Assembly (NCBI GenBank): GCA_964017065.1
Contig: OZ024783.1
Location: 688,085-752,084, forward strand
Direction: 5' to 3'
Source of the DNA: Haliclona indistincta
Lineage: Eukaryota > Porifera > Demospongiae > Haplosclerida > Chalinidae
Length of the DNA: 64,000 bases
Made by a program: the position numbers and the translations under genes. Below are positions 19,230-32,431 of the stretch, piece after piece (the first letter of the stretch is position 1; every line of letters starts with the position of its first letter). Under the pieces are notes generated by a model. It did not search any database, was not told the DNA's origin, and saw nothing but the letters and a program-made list of their open reading frames with translations.

Positions 19230-20310
19230 ATATTTTTATTAATAAGTACACAATTTACAACAAGATGATAGTGATGATTAAAAAGTACTTGGTAACTTAA
19301 AAGTAATATAATTTTAGCAATAAACTAACTTAAAGAGAATTAGAAATTAGCGACCCTGCCCTCTGTGATGGCAAGGTCTATGTTCTGCAGGCTGAACTCG
19401 GGGTGGTGAAGAGATGACCTTGAGCCTCTTAAGCACATTATCGCAGAACGCAGGAGGGACAAACTAAGACGACATCTTAGCCATTGGATAGTTTTGCTGT
19501 AAGTCTTCTTTTGTTTGTTAGCGATCATAGAGGCCAGTCTTTTGTAGACTATTGTGGCAGTGGGCCCCATACCTCCAGTGGTAGAGAAAACAAGGGGTGA
19601 GAAAGATCCGTGTTCAATCTCTCTTATTCGTTGGTCATATGCTCTTTTTTTGGAGTTCATTTTGTTTGTAGCATTGAGTTAGGGAAGTGCTGCGAAGGCT
19701 CTGTGCGTATATAAGGATTGAAAACCCGAAAGTCGAAAAATGCACGTTGCCTGTCTTTCGCCCAAAAACTTTCAGCTACAACATCGAGTCGTGCTCCATC
19801 TTCACGGTTGGCAGTTTTGTAGAAAAGTTGTTCACCAGATATTGACTGCAGGTTTGGCTCGATACCAACATTGTGGCAGACTTCACTGAGTAGATCGGCA
19901 GTAATGTCACGGATCTCATTGTGACGGATTGAGGGAAAACCGCCTCGGGGGCAGTTTAGAGAGTGTTCTATGGTGAATTTGGCTCCACAGACACACTGAG
20001 ATGGCAAAAAAGGAGGATGCCAACCGTAACGGAGACAGAGAGCATCACGAAAAGCTCCCTTATGTAGAGCAAAGCCATGATCATCAATTGGTAGAGTAGA
20101 AAGCCAACTCGAAGCACCTTTTTTGGTTGAAGCACTCAACTCGTTGAAGGTCGCTGGGCAAGTTGGATTTAAGCTCTTGAGCTTGCTGAGATTGGAGTTG
20201 TCGCCGAAAGTTGCGAGCTCTGCTTTTGGATTTAATTTGAGATTGTCTGACATCGGGAGGATAGGTGGTTGACTGCTCGATGATCAACTTGGTGAGGGGA
20301 CTGGTGATAT
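19230..20310 (-). mobile_element. Retroelement Pol C-terminal remnant with R2-like restriction-type endonuclease
   Basis: Three minus-strand open segments in different frames (20287-20084, 20253-19657, 19660-19340) make one degraded protein. It shows a CxC...HxxxC zinc motif (CVCGAKFTIEHSLNC), then RHNEIRD, then GARLDVVAE and FFDFRVFNP. That order resembles the CCHC plus restriction-like endonuclease region at the end of R2/NeSL-type LINE proteins. The tail (GGMGPTATIVYKRLAS, LRGSRSS) is conserved in related invertebrate elements as I recall them. No RT domain is present in the window, and frameshifts indicate a dead copy. Confidence 0.65.
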
Positions 20311-20311
20311 T

Positions 20312-21547
20312 TATTAGGGAGGCACGGTAGTGCCTCCCTATGTAGGGATGAACGAGAAAACAAGATGGCTGCTACATACAATGTATTAGCGTTCAAACGC
20401 TGATATTTCGCCTGGTGATGAATTTTATACGTCCAAAGACACTTAGATCTGCTTTCTGGCGTTGCCCCATCTTACAGCAGCAAGGAGTTTGCTCGAAATT
20501 GTTACTAAAGTGACGAACCTGGAACTGGTGAAAATCGACTTTCGTCATCTTCGTTTTCTTCTTCTTTCTTCTTTCTCCCACTCGCCTAGCACCTTTACGT
20601 GAGCAATGCCGAGACCAAAACACCCACGAACAATCGTGAAATTCTTCTGGCATGTGCCTTTTGAACTTAGTTTTTAGCGAAACGTCGATATAAATTTGAC
20701 GAGTTCACGATCACGAACAGTTGTCAGCTAAGTGTTAGACGCCATTATTGTGATTACGCAATACACACGTGACCAACCACACGAATTCTAGTTCTAGAAC
20801 TAGAAGTAGACTATCGCCGTATACTGGAGAGCGCATAATATTGGCATCTGGAGTCTTCGAAGAACAACTCACCGAGTAAGCTCGTGTAGTATCACCGTTC
20901 TGCTGCTCGCCAGATAGTATCACAGCCGTACAGAATTTGTAAACTACAGTGGGCGGGGCTCGAATGCTTTGCAGAATGCATGAGCTAGTTTCAGTATTTA
21001 CATTTTGAGCTACAAGTTAAAAAGGTCACATAAAGAAATTATCAGCAACAGCAAACCAAACTAATGGTGTAAACAAAGAAATACATGATCTTGCCGAATT
21101 CGAACTGCACCAAAAATTTGAAACTCAAAAAAGGACACAAACAAGAAAATAAAAAGATTTCTAACGAAATCAAAAGGATGTAGGGATGAATGAAATATGC
21201 TACTGGTCCACAATGTAAACCAACAAGGAACAAGCATGGAATGGTATTACGATTGACTTGCTAACAGACCATAGATCCCTACATCAGTGGCTGTACATAT
21301 GATCAATATTTGTCACAGTCAAGTTGAATTCAATTCAATGCACTTCGGTGTCAGTCAACGGCGACTAGCTGAATTAGCTATAGTCTGCCACAGCAGCCAC
21401 TGATGTAGGGATCTATGGTCTGTTAGCAAGTCAATCGTACTACCATTCCATGCTTGTTCCTTGTTGGTTTACATTGTGGACCAGTAGCATATTTCATTCA
21501 TCCCTACATCCTTTTGATTTCGTTAGAAATCTTTTTATTTTCTTGTA
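20312..21547. mobile_element. Composite foldback element, copy B (uninterrupted)
   Basis: The left part matches 5119-5955 at high identity, starting at the same palindrome. The foldback right part has arms of about 160 bp (about 21138-21300 and 21385-21545) around a short unique loop. Within the arms only about one base differs. Compared with copy A the arms carry several shared substitutions, present on both sides. Confidence 0.85.
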
Positions 21548-21549
21548 GA

Positions 21550-21855
21550 GGTTGTGGTGTGTAGGTGTGAGGTGTGAGGTGTGTAGTGAGGTGTGTGTAG
21601 TGAGGTGTGTGTGTAGTGTGTGTAGTGAGGTGTACGTGTGTAGTGAGGTGTGTAGTGAGGTGTACGTGTGTAGTGAGGTGTGTGTAGTGAGGTGTGTGTA
21701 GTGAGGTGTGTGTAGTGAGGGGTGTGTGTAGTGAGGTGTGTGTAGTGAGGTGTGTGTAGTGAGGTGTGTGTAGTGAGGTGTGTGTAGTGAGGTGTGTGTA
21801 GTGAGGGTGTGTGTAGTGAGGTGTGTGTAGTGAGGTGTGTGCAGTGAGGTGCAAT
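21550..21855. repeat. Minisatellite (GTGTGTAGTGAG)n, second segment
   Basis: Same unit as 18440-19225, separated from it by the retroelement remnant and foldback copy B. This suggests the elements inserted into one array. Confidence 0.9.
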
Positions 21856-23180
21856 TTTTAATCAAGTGCGTGGGAGTGTCCCGCTCCTGCCTTCTTACTG
21901 CGCTCACTCTCATTATGCACACCTGCATGCCTGTATCCAGAGCCTCCCAGTCCAATCACAGACAACAGTACTCTTCCAGCCTCACCGAACGAGCGATAGC
22001 GCATCATACTGAACTTTCTCTACCAACAAAGCACCTCAAAGGAAGGTGTGGCTCGTTTTACAAAAAGGTCCGAAATTTAAATTAGGTCTATACATGTACA
22101 CGTCTCAATGTTCTAACAGTAGTTTTTTGACCATGGAAACCATGGTTTATTTTTTTGAGTTTTGCACGATATAAAATGAAAGGAACCAGTGAAATTGAAA
22201 CCTGATAAGTGAAGAGTGCCGAAAAATATTGAATGTGATGGAAAAGAATTTAAATCATAAAATTAGACATTATTAATAATAAGTGGAAACGTAGTTTAGA
22301 ATTATTGAACATCCAAGAGAATTTGATGATCATGTACACACAGATCATTCATAAAGAATTCCATGATTTGCTTTAACTGATTGCATGAGAGTCAGCGATA
22401 AAGAATATAACAAGTAGATCTTCTCACTGGAGACAAGATCTGGTAAAGAATGAGGAAAGGGTTTAAGAGAGAGATTAGAGAGTTGAAGGCGGCTGGAACC
22501 AGTCTTGATCAGTTATGAAGAAGAGAATTGAAAAGAAGTCTTTATAGCTTTAGTAGACAGAGAGAGAACACATTGCTAGACTGGCTGAAGATGAGCTAGT
22601 CAGTGATCAAGGGGTTAACTGTGTTAGCCGAGGACAGTTATAAAGAATTAATATAATGATCCAGTACAAGGAGATTGGATCGAAAAGAACAGAGTGAGAT
22701 TGATGGAGACCATCAACTGCAAATAGAGTCGAGAATTATGAAGAATTAAACAATAATCACACTTGGATCAAATAAGACGTAAGGAAAGACTGAGAGATGG
22801 AGTGGATCCAGTTTAAAGAGCTTGGATCAAACAGGAGTCAGGATTGATGGTGCACGACCATGCTAGCCATCAATTAGTACTACAAATATAAATCATTTTC
22901 GATCCCATATTAGACAGGAGGATAAAAGAAAGAGAGAGAGTGAAAGGAGGGAGTGTCAGATTAGGTTGTGAGGGCATCATGAGGCAGGAGCTTTAGTAAG
23001 ATGATCATAAGGTCACAGCATTCTGGAGCAAGGATCTTACAAGCGGCAGAAGAATGAGAGATTCAGATGAGAGTGTTGTTTCAGATGTGAAGAAATCTTC
23101 ACATTAACTTCAAGATCTGCGTGGATAAATGTTGTGTGAGTAACATGACGAATGACAGAAGGGGTTAAAATATTAACTCA
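21856..23180. other. Region without recognisable genes
   Basis: The short open stretch at 21856-22085 lacks motifs. 22086-23180 is purine-rich with stops in every frame. I looked for cullin-5 N-terminal exons on the minus strand and found none. Confidence 0.5.
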
Positions 23181-26100
23181 CTAAGTCAATCTTTGATTTA
23201 AGTTTAAAAGTGCTTTTTCAAGTGCTTGTTTAGTACACTCTCCTCCATGACCATTCAGCCATGATGCCAGCATCTCTCTCATGCACTGTACGACTTTCTT
23301 GTTATCTGCTTCAATAGCTTTTAAAACTCCGTAATTCACTCTGAGGTGTAGTCCAAGATCAAACCATTCACTATTCATACAGTTCATTGGTAGAATCAGG
23401 TCAGGAAGATAAGAGATATCTGCAGTGATATAATAGTTACACTGATACATTCACTATGACATGTAGTACTCACCCAGTGCACCATAATCAGGTATATTAG
23501 AGAGATCAATAGTGCTTAGTACTGGTGTAGCAGTTATTGATGATGAAGAAACAAGATGATTGGTAGAAGTCGAAGCAACTAAATGAGAAGAGATGTATCT
23601 GAACTATGTAAAAGTGTTAACTATAACACAGATAAATTTATAGAAGTCTATATTATGCACTTGAGTGTTCTATGAAACTCTATAGCTCTCATTTGAGCTG
23701 TATGAGAGATTGACAACTGTTTTGGTCACTAAATCCACACTTAAAATAATAATGAAAATAAAAAGCACTAAAGGTACAGATGCCTCAGTGCAGTAGCATG
23801 TATGCTAGCATGCAATTAGCAGATGCATATGACAGCATGTATGCATGCAGTAGATCCATGGAAGCATCAAAATAGTATCAAGGAAGCATGCAAGCAGCAG
23901 AACTATGGAAGCATGCAAGCAGCAGAACCATGGTAGCATGCAAGCGGCAGTACTATGGAAGCATGCAAGCAGCAGAACTGAAGCATGCAAGCAGCAGAAC
24001 TCAAGCATGCAAGCAGCAAAACTGAAGCATGCAAGCAGCAGGACTATGGTTGCATGCAAGCAGCAGAACCATGGATTGTAGCAGCATAGAGTACATGTAG
24101 CTAAAATGCATTTTACAAGCTGTTGTAATAAAATACAAGCTGACCTGCATAGACTGTATCAACGCTTGCTCGCTCAGGCGCTCACTAGTTTCATTGCTGC
24201 TTATGGCGTCGTATGAGCTGCACTGTCACAGATCAAGCGCGCCTGATCATGTAGCCAGCTGTGGACAATATTGTATCTGAAGGAAGCCCGAACACTCGCA
24301 ACGGCAGTCCAGGCGAGCAAATCACGCCATAACTCGAAAACAAAGCCTTGAATCGCAATTCTGCCAAATTTGTTCACATAAACGAACGGACTACCGTATG
24401 CCTACGTGGCTGATGGCTCAATGGCTACGAACGGTGGCTCCGCCCACCTCGGCATAATGATTGTTGCATGTAGCAATGTAATCATACCTTTTCCCTGAAC
24501 CAATGTATGAGTGCTACAATCAACAATAGCTTCATTAGAGCTGCTGACCGCTGTTAATCCTACACCGTGAGCAGACATACATGTAACTCAGTATAATACT
24601 AAACATTCACCTGTTGTGTCAAGTGATTTTCCAGAGCAGCTGGCTTCAATTTGGCTGGCAACTTTATCTTCACCAATTGCCTTCAATGCTTTGATTAGGT
24701 CATTCCATGATGGTCTGGAAGAACTCTTCAGCCATGCATCAAACATCTCAGCTTTGATTCTTTTCAATCCCTCTTTATGGCAGGTAATATCGATATCCTT
24801 TAACTGGCTCATTGTAAGATCCAGTTGTATTCCGAGTGCGTGCCAGTCACTGACATTGCTGACTGCTACCATAAGCTCCTTTACTGTGAGAGGAGTAACG
24901 GGCTTTTTGGTTGATTCTTTGTGAGGACCAGTATTCATTTGTATCTCCTGTGAGTGGTAACAAAATTACATACACTGAGGTAGAGGTGTTGACAGGAATT
25001 TGGATACCGAGGGTGAAGCCCGAGGAATCGAAATTCACATGTGCACCGAAAACCGAGGTTTATAACCGGATTAAACTATGATTTTAATTTACCTGGAGGG
25101 AAATTAAATAGTATTCTTGTACCAGCAATCTACCCGAAACGACGCAAAATATACAAATTAATAGCTTGATAAACGGTGCTTAGTTTGCTCTCTAGTGTGC
25201 GGTGGCACCATGTATTTTAAACCCGCCTAAGCACAGGCAAATACCTCATTACATCAAAGAGAATTATTCATAATCATAGTTTAAATTTCCTCTCATACCT
25301 ATAATACTCACCATGAACCAGCACTTGTGTCTATCCTCTAATGAAACTGGTCCTCCATGACAATCTGGCAGAGAACACACCACGTCTTGCGGTTCCTCTG
25401 TTTCCTGGCAAAGAGCCAAATGAGGATGTTCACCTGAGTCCACAGCATGAGGACAGTAGAACCCATAAGACCACTTCACATTTTGTGTGTGGGAATAAAA
25501 TAACGAGACTTTGGCAATGGCGTCACACAATTCTCGACGAAGTTGTACTATCAAGCAAGGGTTGACAGGCTTTGTAGAAAGAATACGAAACTCCAGATGA
25601 GTTGACAGGGTACGTAACTCCACATGCAGCAACTTCTCTTTGCTGTACTGGACATAAAAGCGAATTCTGTTACGAAACCTATTGCACTTATCCAGTTTCC
25701 AAAATTCTCTTTTGGATAAGTTGACAACAGTGGCTGGAAAAAGACCAAGAGGGCAAAATTCAGTAGAAGGGCAGAGGAGTATTGGAGAATAGAATAGACC
25801 AGAGAGAACGGTAGGATCATTGGATTCTTTGGCCACATTGTGGTCGGGAAAAAGAAGGCTGGGTAGGAAATAGGTGGTCTCCTCACTTGCATTTTCGTAC
25901 AAAATGTAACGAGAAGCTAAGAGTTCTACAATCTCACTAGTGGGGATCTCATCAGCTTTCTTGATACTCTTGGATGAACACACCTTGTCCATTAAGCGTT
26001 GAGGTATTTCCCCCGTGGTTCGAATCCTCTCAGCTGTTCTTGGCTCAGATTTTTTAGCTCCAAATGCATATACAAAGAGCTCAGTGGTAGGGCCCAAGAT

Positions 26101-28643
26101 GATATTTGGATTGATGATAACACGCTGACCATGCAATCTTCAAGCCACGATAGTAGAGGATAGTGCCAAACCTGTCATGGAGAAACTGGAGGATACCATT
26201 CTCTCCCAGAAGATCTTCCCTGGGAATGCAACAGATATTAGCAACCTCCACACATTCCTCTAAGCTGCACCATCCTCTCATCTCAAATTTCTGGCGCAAA
26301 ATGAGATGAAGTAGCAAGGCAGATGTTGATACTGGCTCTGGCTCGAAGCGTTGATGAACGATGTTCGTCATTAGCTGACGTAGTTTCTCTATATCACTGG
26401 GGTCACTACTGACATTATTCAGCGGGTGAATGTATCGTTTCTTCTCTTCTGATTCACTGACTTGACACAGAATGTCATTCTTCATGAAATCTGTTTCTTT
26501 GAATGCTTCCTGAATTGTTTGATCTAGTGTACAGACATCCTCTTCACTACTCTGATCAAGATAGGTGCCAACAAGAATGGCTGCTGGCTTGTGGTCTTGA
26601 CTAGTCTGGAGTGATGCAATGCTGCAGAGAGCACGCTGGATGATCTCTCGGATAGTAAATTCTGACACGTAATTAATAGGACAGTGTCCACCATCATCCC
26701 TGTATACAACAGTGTAGGGAGAATCCAGGTCTTGCGTCACATTTAGAAAAATCAAATTAAGAGCCAAGCCGTGCAATAGCAGAGGTAGAATCTCATGACA
26801 TTCAGGTTGTCCTCCAATATCAAATATGTGAAGAAATTTAAGCATACCCCTCTCTTTAAGTCTATCTCGGATAGACTCCCAATCTTCATCTTTAATAAGT
26901 GTGGAGATTTCGGCAATCAGATCTGTCAGATTATCAGTAAGTCTATCAGTAGGCTTATCATCATCAATAACAGGCTCATTAGAAGATTCATTAATAGGAT
27001 CATAAATATGGTGTGTAGTAGTCAGCTCATCAATGGATCCTGTAGTAGTAGTAGCAGTAACCGCTTTATGAGAGAATGCAGTGGAGGTGCTCAAGGTGGA
27101 AGCAATACTTGTAGGAGGAATGGCAGATTGCAAAGATGGTCTCATTGGTAAGGTAGAGCTGCTTGAAGGTGGTGACAATGGATTGTTGATAACATGGCTA
27201 CACAATGTCCGGCATTGCTCCCTAAGTCCCAAACTCCTCCATCCTTCTTCAGATAAGACCACTGATGATTGATCTGTCTCGTGATATAACTGGACTGTTA
27301 ATGGAGGATCAATACCAGTACTAGGAACAATGTCGTCTGGTGAAATGTGAGTAATCTCATAAGTGAGACGACGACGAGCTGTGGTTTTACCCACACATGA
27401 AGGACCAATAAAGAAAGATTTGAGCGAAAGTAAGTCTAAACTTCCATGCTCTTGTATATGTCTTTCCATAAGGCTTCTGTTCTGCAATCCAGTAGCACCT
27501 GAGAACAGTTACACACAACATGAACAGATTTCACAAAACCCTCGGAGTGTCATACACATTGTAATGTTAGCTCCCTATTTTTGGTTTGCACTGGCAGCAG
27601 GAGCCTGTTAGGTTTGGAGCAGTTAGTATTAGTGCCTACCTGGTAGCTAACCAGAAGACAGCAAAGTGATGAATGATGACCTAAAGCAAGAGTGGATGCA
27701 TGTTCACTTAAACTAGAGTTCTAATGGACGGCATACCCGTGCGCTGCGCTAAGACTGAAACAGTTAGTTTAAAGAAAATTAAAAAGATTTCTATCGAAAT
27801 CAAAAGGATGTAGGGTTGTGAAATCTACCACTGGTCAACAATGTAAACTAACAAGGAACAAGCATGGAATGGTGACACGATTGACTTGCTAACAGACCAT
27901 AGATCCCTACATGTTGACTGACACCTGACGTGCATTCAGCTTGTGACAGCTTATGTACAGCCACTGATGTAGGGATCTATGGTCTGTTAGCAAGTCAATC
28001 GTGTTACAATTCCATACTTGTTCCTTGTTAGTTTACATTGTTGACCAGTGGTTTACCATTATCAGCTGGTGGTGATTGTTTGACAATTTCATCCGGATCA
28101 AGCTCTGCCACCACCTGTAGAAAAGACAATTTATAATTATAAATTTATATTTTAAATTTACAATTATTTTTGACTAATTTGAATTCTATAATGGAAAGAA
28201 AAAGAAAACAGATCAAAAGTGTATGAGAGATAGCAATAGCTGGATCATAATAGTTAGTGAAAAATAATGAGCTGTATTATCATGATACATTCATCACTCA
28301 CTGTGTTCTTATCAACTATCCTGCAGTTGATATTANNNNNNNNNNNNNNNNNNNNNNNACCGTTCGTGGCTGCATAATGCAGTGGAATGTGCCCCTGCTC
28401 GTCCTTGCAGTTGGGATCACAAATATACACTGATACTAGCGCAGTGACGACATTCCTCCAGCCCCAGTACGCTGCTAGGTGGAGCAGAGAGACCAATGAT
28501 ACCGTACCATAGTAAGAATTCAACATGAACGTTGTCCTGATGGTAGCTGGTTGTTGTATGTCTGGTAATAACCGTTCCACGTCGTCCTTTTCCCCACCTT
28601 TAAACGCGTCAACGCATTCCTGTTCTTTAGTTTGTTTATCCAT
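23181..28643 (-). CDS. Second ankyrin / Roc-COR / double death domain protein (ROCO family), with a gap and a frameshift
   Basis: Exons on the minus strand: 28643 into a 23-N gap at 28358, 28114-28057, 27498-25312, 24947-24611, 24559-24488, 23578-23474 and 23419-23181; phases agree. It starts MDKQTKEQECVDAFKGGEKD and enters ankyrin repeats before the gap. The large exon has a Roc P-loop GPSCVGKTT, a switch FDIGGQPECHEI, G4-like VGTYLDQ and a COR-like region. Two death domains follow (SDWHALGIQLDLTMSQLK and SEWFDLGLHLRVNYGVLK). Near 26135 one extra base breaks the frame between FGTILYYRGLK and LHGQRVIINPN; repairing that is required for a full-length product. This is either an assembly indel or a disabling mutation. 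The missing ankyrin repeats may be collapsed in the gap. Function as for the paralogue at 803-4534: inferred cytoplasmic signalling. Confidence 0.78.
23780..24456. mobile_element. GCCTCGG-type element in the second ROCO gene's intron
   Basis: Left end GATGCCTCAGTG and right end GGTGGCTCCGCCCACCTCGG resemble the complete copy at 12825-13445. It contains an internal tandem array (GCATGCAAGCAGCAGAAC, about 9 units, 23870-24070) not seen in that copy. It lies between the exons at 23578 and 24488. Confidence 0.65.
27773..28052. mobile_element. Foldback element, copy C (foldback part only)
   Basis: Arms match copies A and B, but the 840-bp left part is absent. The right arm stops at GACCAGTGGT, six bases short of the donor of exon 28057-28114, so the insertion lies hard against a splice site. 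Confidence 0.8.
28336..28358. other. Assembly gap (23 N) inside the ankyrin exon
   Basis: Run of 23 undetermined bases. The size is probably nominal, so ankyrin repeats may be missing. Confidence 1.
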
Positions 28644-28699
28644 TTCTCCTAGTGGTGAGTAGTAGGCTAGTACTCGAGACTGTCACTGACAGAGGATCT

Positions 28700-28719
28700 C
28701 AGTCGCGTCGCAACCGTGC
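28700..28719 (+). repeat. Left terminal inverted repeat of the large element
   Basis: CAGTCGCGTCGCAACCGTGC; it pairs with 37821-37840. It lies 56 bp upstream of the ATG of the second ROCO gene. Confidence 0.75.
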
Positions 28720-29263
28720 AAACCGGAAGTAAATTTATTTGCACGAGTTGTGGGCGTGGTCATTACATAATCTAGAAATGGCTGTCAGCTGAGGAGGGTT
28801 AGTGTTGGTGCTGCCGTGTGGTCTCTAGAAGTCGCACGACCAATTAATAGTCTTTGTTGGCTTTATGGAAGATTGGAGAATTTCTTGAATAGGTAAGATG
28901 AATAAAGTGCATTGTTTGTGTAAGCTACAAACGATTACCTTTGCCAGCTGAAAGATTTTATTGCCACGTGACTTCTGTATTCTGTGTTGTAGTTAAAGAC
29001 GGGTAAGCGCGACAGTAAAAGCTTGTTTGTAATAGTATTCCTCTATACCCGTACATGTTGTTGAACAAATATTGCCCCTCTATCTACTTCAAAACGGAAT
29101 TGTCAATCGTTGTAACTTCACGTGTTGGAGTCAGCCATTTTGATAAAACGTGATGAACTAAAATAAATGATTATTATTATTGAATAAATAACTCTGGTTG
29201 ATTGCAGAATTGGTAGAGGTAATGTAAAAGGTAAATGTAAGAGTTAAATCAAAATTAAGTAAT

Positions 29264-32200
29264 TCAAATGATATCTGTAGTGAAGAATAATTCATCTGTT
29301 ATTATCTCTGTCTCTAGTAGCTCCTCACAACTGTCACTGGCATCATCACTGCTGTCACTTTCAATGTCACTGTCTTCCTCCTCCTCCTCATCATCATCAT
29401 CATCACTATACCTATCTTCCTCTTGCTGTATTTGTACCGGTAAATTGCTACATCCCTGACACTCGCATCCAGGTCCACAGTAATTGCTCTTTTTCCGACA
29501 CCCACACTTTTTCGATGTACATCCTTTTTTGCAATTGCAGCCTTTTAGTAGAAAGTCGATGTTTGATTTTATTTTTGCTGCTACCTTAGGATCTTCCCAG
29601 TCTATCTGGTATCTTCCATCTCCTTCACTGATCCAGCCACTGTCTTCTGGACGAGGCAAATTATCGTAAACATTAGAAAGAGGTGAGTTTTTCCACAATT
29701 TGCACACATAGCATGATCGTAGCCAGTGTCGCCACAGGGCAGTGTAGGAGGGAACCCTTTCCTCTTCACTTCCTATTCTGTCTGCTACAGTAGTTCTTAT
29801 TGTCCTTAACCAAAGTTCATGACGTTCATTCTTAGTCATGGTTGGGTCTATTGTGTTGAATAGTTGTGAAGGTGTTTCTGATTTAAATAAGCTGATAAAA
29901 GCTGCGAGGTGTTTTTAAAAGTAGCAACTCCCTACAAGACGGAGAAATGCTGGAAAACTTTCTTTGGGGTCAGCGTTGTTGCTTAGGCTCCCATCGTCAC
30001 ATATAAACTGTGAGTACTGAAAAAATACTTGTAGCATGCCTGCTTTTCCTAGTGTTCTAAAGTAAGACACAAAATCGCATCCGGTGCATACATACAATGT
30101 CTGTAGAATACAACTGAGTTGATCCTTCGGCAGTGTTGATAAATCTGGATCTCGTTTTAGGGCCAAGATAAGGTTGTTGAAATTCAGAAATTTCTTGTCT
30201 TGAGAGTGAGGTACATTGAGCTGTAAAATTATCTCTTTTGGTATATGCAAGCTCAATCCAACATTGTAAACGTCTGTGTCAGGTGAATAAATCAATACCC
30301 TTGTTGCCCATGTGGTTATTGCATGCCGCCAGATGCGCATGTCGGCCTCTATGGCATTGCATAAGTACTGCATGTCTGGTTCTGCTGTCACTACTGCTTC
30401 ATAGTCCTGCCCATGTAGTACCCACGCACTGTCTTCATTTCCTCCTTGAAAACAACCAGCGAGAACAAGCACCTGTCTGTTGCGTAGCAGTAGTAGACCC
30501 CTTTGTAGGTAAGATAGCCCAATTGCCTCTATGATTGATCGCTTGCACACCCTACAGCTAATGTAATCATTCCAGCATTGAGGAACAGGTGTTGTTGTAG
30601 TGAAAACAGTATGCTCGTGTTGTTTTTTCAGCTTACTGGAATCACGGCGCTCTTGTTCGAATTTTTTGGGATAGAATTGTTGTGAGCAAGTATGCTTGTC
30701 GAAGATGAAATGGATTTCGTCCGCCCCTGCTTTAAAGTACTCTGTAGCGAATCTATGAAACAGTAATATGGCATAATCTGTGATAGTCTTTGTGCTTCTA
30801 AGTGGCCTGGTGTTGATGAGAAACATAGCATCTATAATTACCACTTCAGGAAACCACCCTTCAGGAATAGAGGAGCTGATAAGATTGGGTTCCTGGTAGC
30901 GATGATGAAGTTTTTCTGTCCAAGTTGCTTTATTTGATGTGTGTGGATTTCCATCTTGGTCAGCTAAAGCTCTTGGTAATAGAGAGTACTGCTCTTCTGA
31001 TGCATTGTATGGCAATTGGTTGCGATTGCACCATGCAAGTCGTCTTCTCAGACATTTGGTAACCTGCTTCAGTTCTTGCTCTTTTGGTGTAATCCTTTTT
31101 GTGTGTTTTTTATCATTTTTCATAGTTTTGAGTTTTAGTTGTCTGATTGGAGCAGTAGTAGAGCTGGGGATCATTAATATTCTGTAGGTGACGTAATCTT
31201 CAAAGGCTTTTTGACCAATCACTCTAAACGAGAGAAGGTCATGCGACTGCTGATGTGTTGCCTCTTGACCAGTGAAGATGTTGATGAGGCCTCTAGTGTG
31301 TTGAGATGTAGCTGGTTGGACTATAGCGCTGTTAAGTAGTTCAATGCACATGTGAGCGATGTTTTGTTCTCTTTTAAGTGCCTGCATTGATTTGTCTATT
31401 ATTCCAGGATCTTTTTCGTTGGCAGCTTTTTCTGGAAATAGTTGTTTGCACAAGTTTTTGTATGCCTTTATACGGTAGTTGAAAAAAAGTGATGTTTTTT
31501 GGAGGTAAGCTTCTGTTGGACGAACCACGGCTCCTTTAAGATCTTTATTGATGCACATTTCGTGCGCTTCGTCCAATGCTACTGAGTGCCACTCTTTTTC
31601 TGATAGTGTCGCTGTAAACCCACCTGCATTAAAGTACTTGATGATTTCTTCTGGGTACAGCTGCAGTTTTGCGAGGTGATCTGGAAGTATTCTGCGATAG
31701 CTGTCTCTGTCAAAAGCTGTAAATAGCGGTGCCATCAATTTCAAACTTGAAAGTCTGAGATTCCAATCACTGCCACGTATAGCCAAGTACAGGCCTATGT
31801 ATGAATAGCAATCCACAAAGACAAATTGGCTCCAAAACTTTAAGGTATTGTCACTAGCAGCCTTCTCATCGATGAACTCTCTAAACTTGTCGTACACTTG
31901 TCCATCCTGAATGAGTTCAACTATACGTTGCATCACGTGAACTGGCGAAGATAGTTGCTCTGTAGCTGAAGATAGTATGCACTTAGCTGCTTCCGCAATG
32001 CTACACTGGTCTTTTTGTACGAGGAATGCATTTAGCATCTCGCGATACAGAGCTTCCCATGCTTGGAGAAGAAATAGGTGAGTTCTCTTGAAGTTGGAAC
32101 AACTTTCAAGAGATGCCAGAGTCTGACCACGGTGCCCTGATGCCTGAGCCAACTCTCGTAACCCTGCGCTGTAGTAGATTTTCATAATGACTGGTTGTAA

Positions 32201-32431
32201 GTTCTTCAAAATGTGCCAGTCACCAGGAAAAATGAGCAGTTTGTCTAGCGCGGACCCATAATGACGCTTGATGTTAACGAGGTGTTCGTATGTCTTTCCA
32301 TCCCCTACTAGCACTACCCATGACTGAGGTGTGGCACTGAACTTTTCAAGAAGCTGATCGGCTATTTGTGCAATTGTTTCGTCACTGTCAGGATTTTCAT
32401 TCACAAGTTCCATGTAGTGAATCTGGGACAA
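29264..32431 (-). CDS. Transposon-encoded protein, C-terminal part: GDWHxLKN region, PIN-like nuclease, CXC domain (one in-frame stop)
   Basis: One frame runs from about 32431 to 29264, interrupted only by a TAA at 29917-29915. Upstream of the stop are HYMELVNENPDSDET, LLIFPGDWHILKNLQPVI, and a PIN/XPG-like part: VVIIDAMFLINTRP, EADMRIWRHA, LIYSPDTDVYNVGL, YVCTGCDFVSYF. The acidic residues in these blocks are what such nucleases use to bind metal. After the stop the frame continues (KHLAAFISLFKSETPSQLF) into a tesmin/TSO1-like CXC domain (CNCKKGCTSKKCGCRKKSNY, CGPGCECQGC) and an acidic tail. CXC domains bind DNA. An acceptor (gtcccag) precedes IHYMELV, so it is probably spliced to the exon ending near 34346, though a clean phase match was not found. 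Confidence 0.7.
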
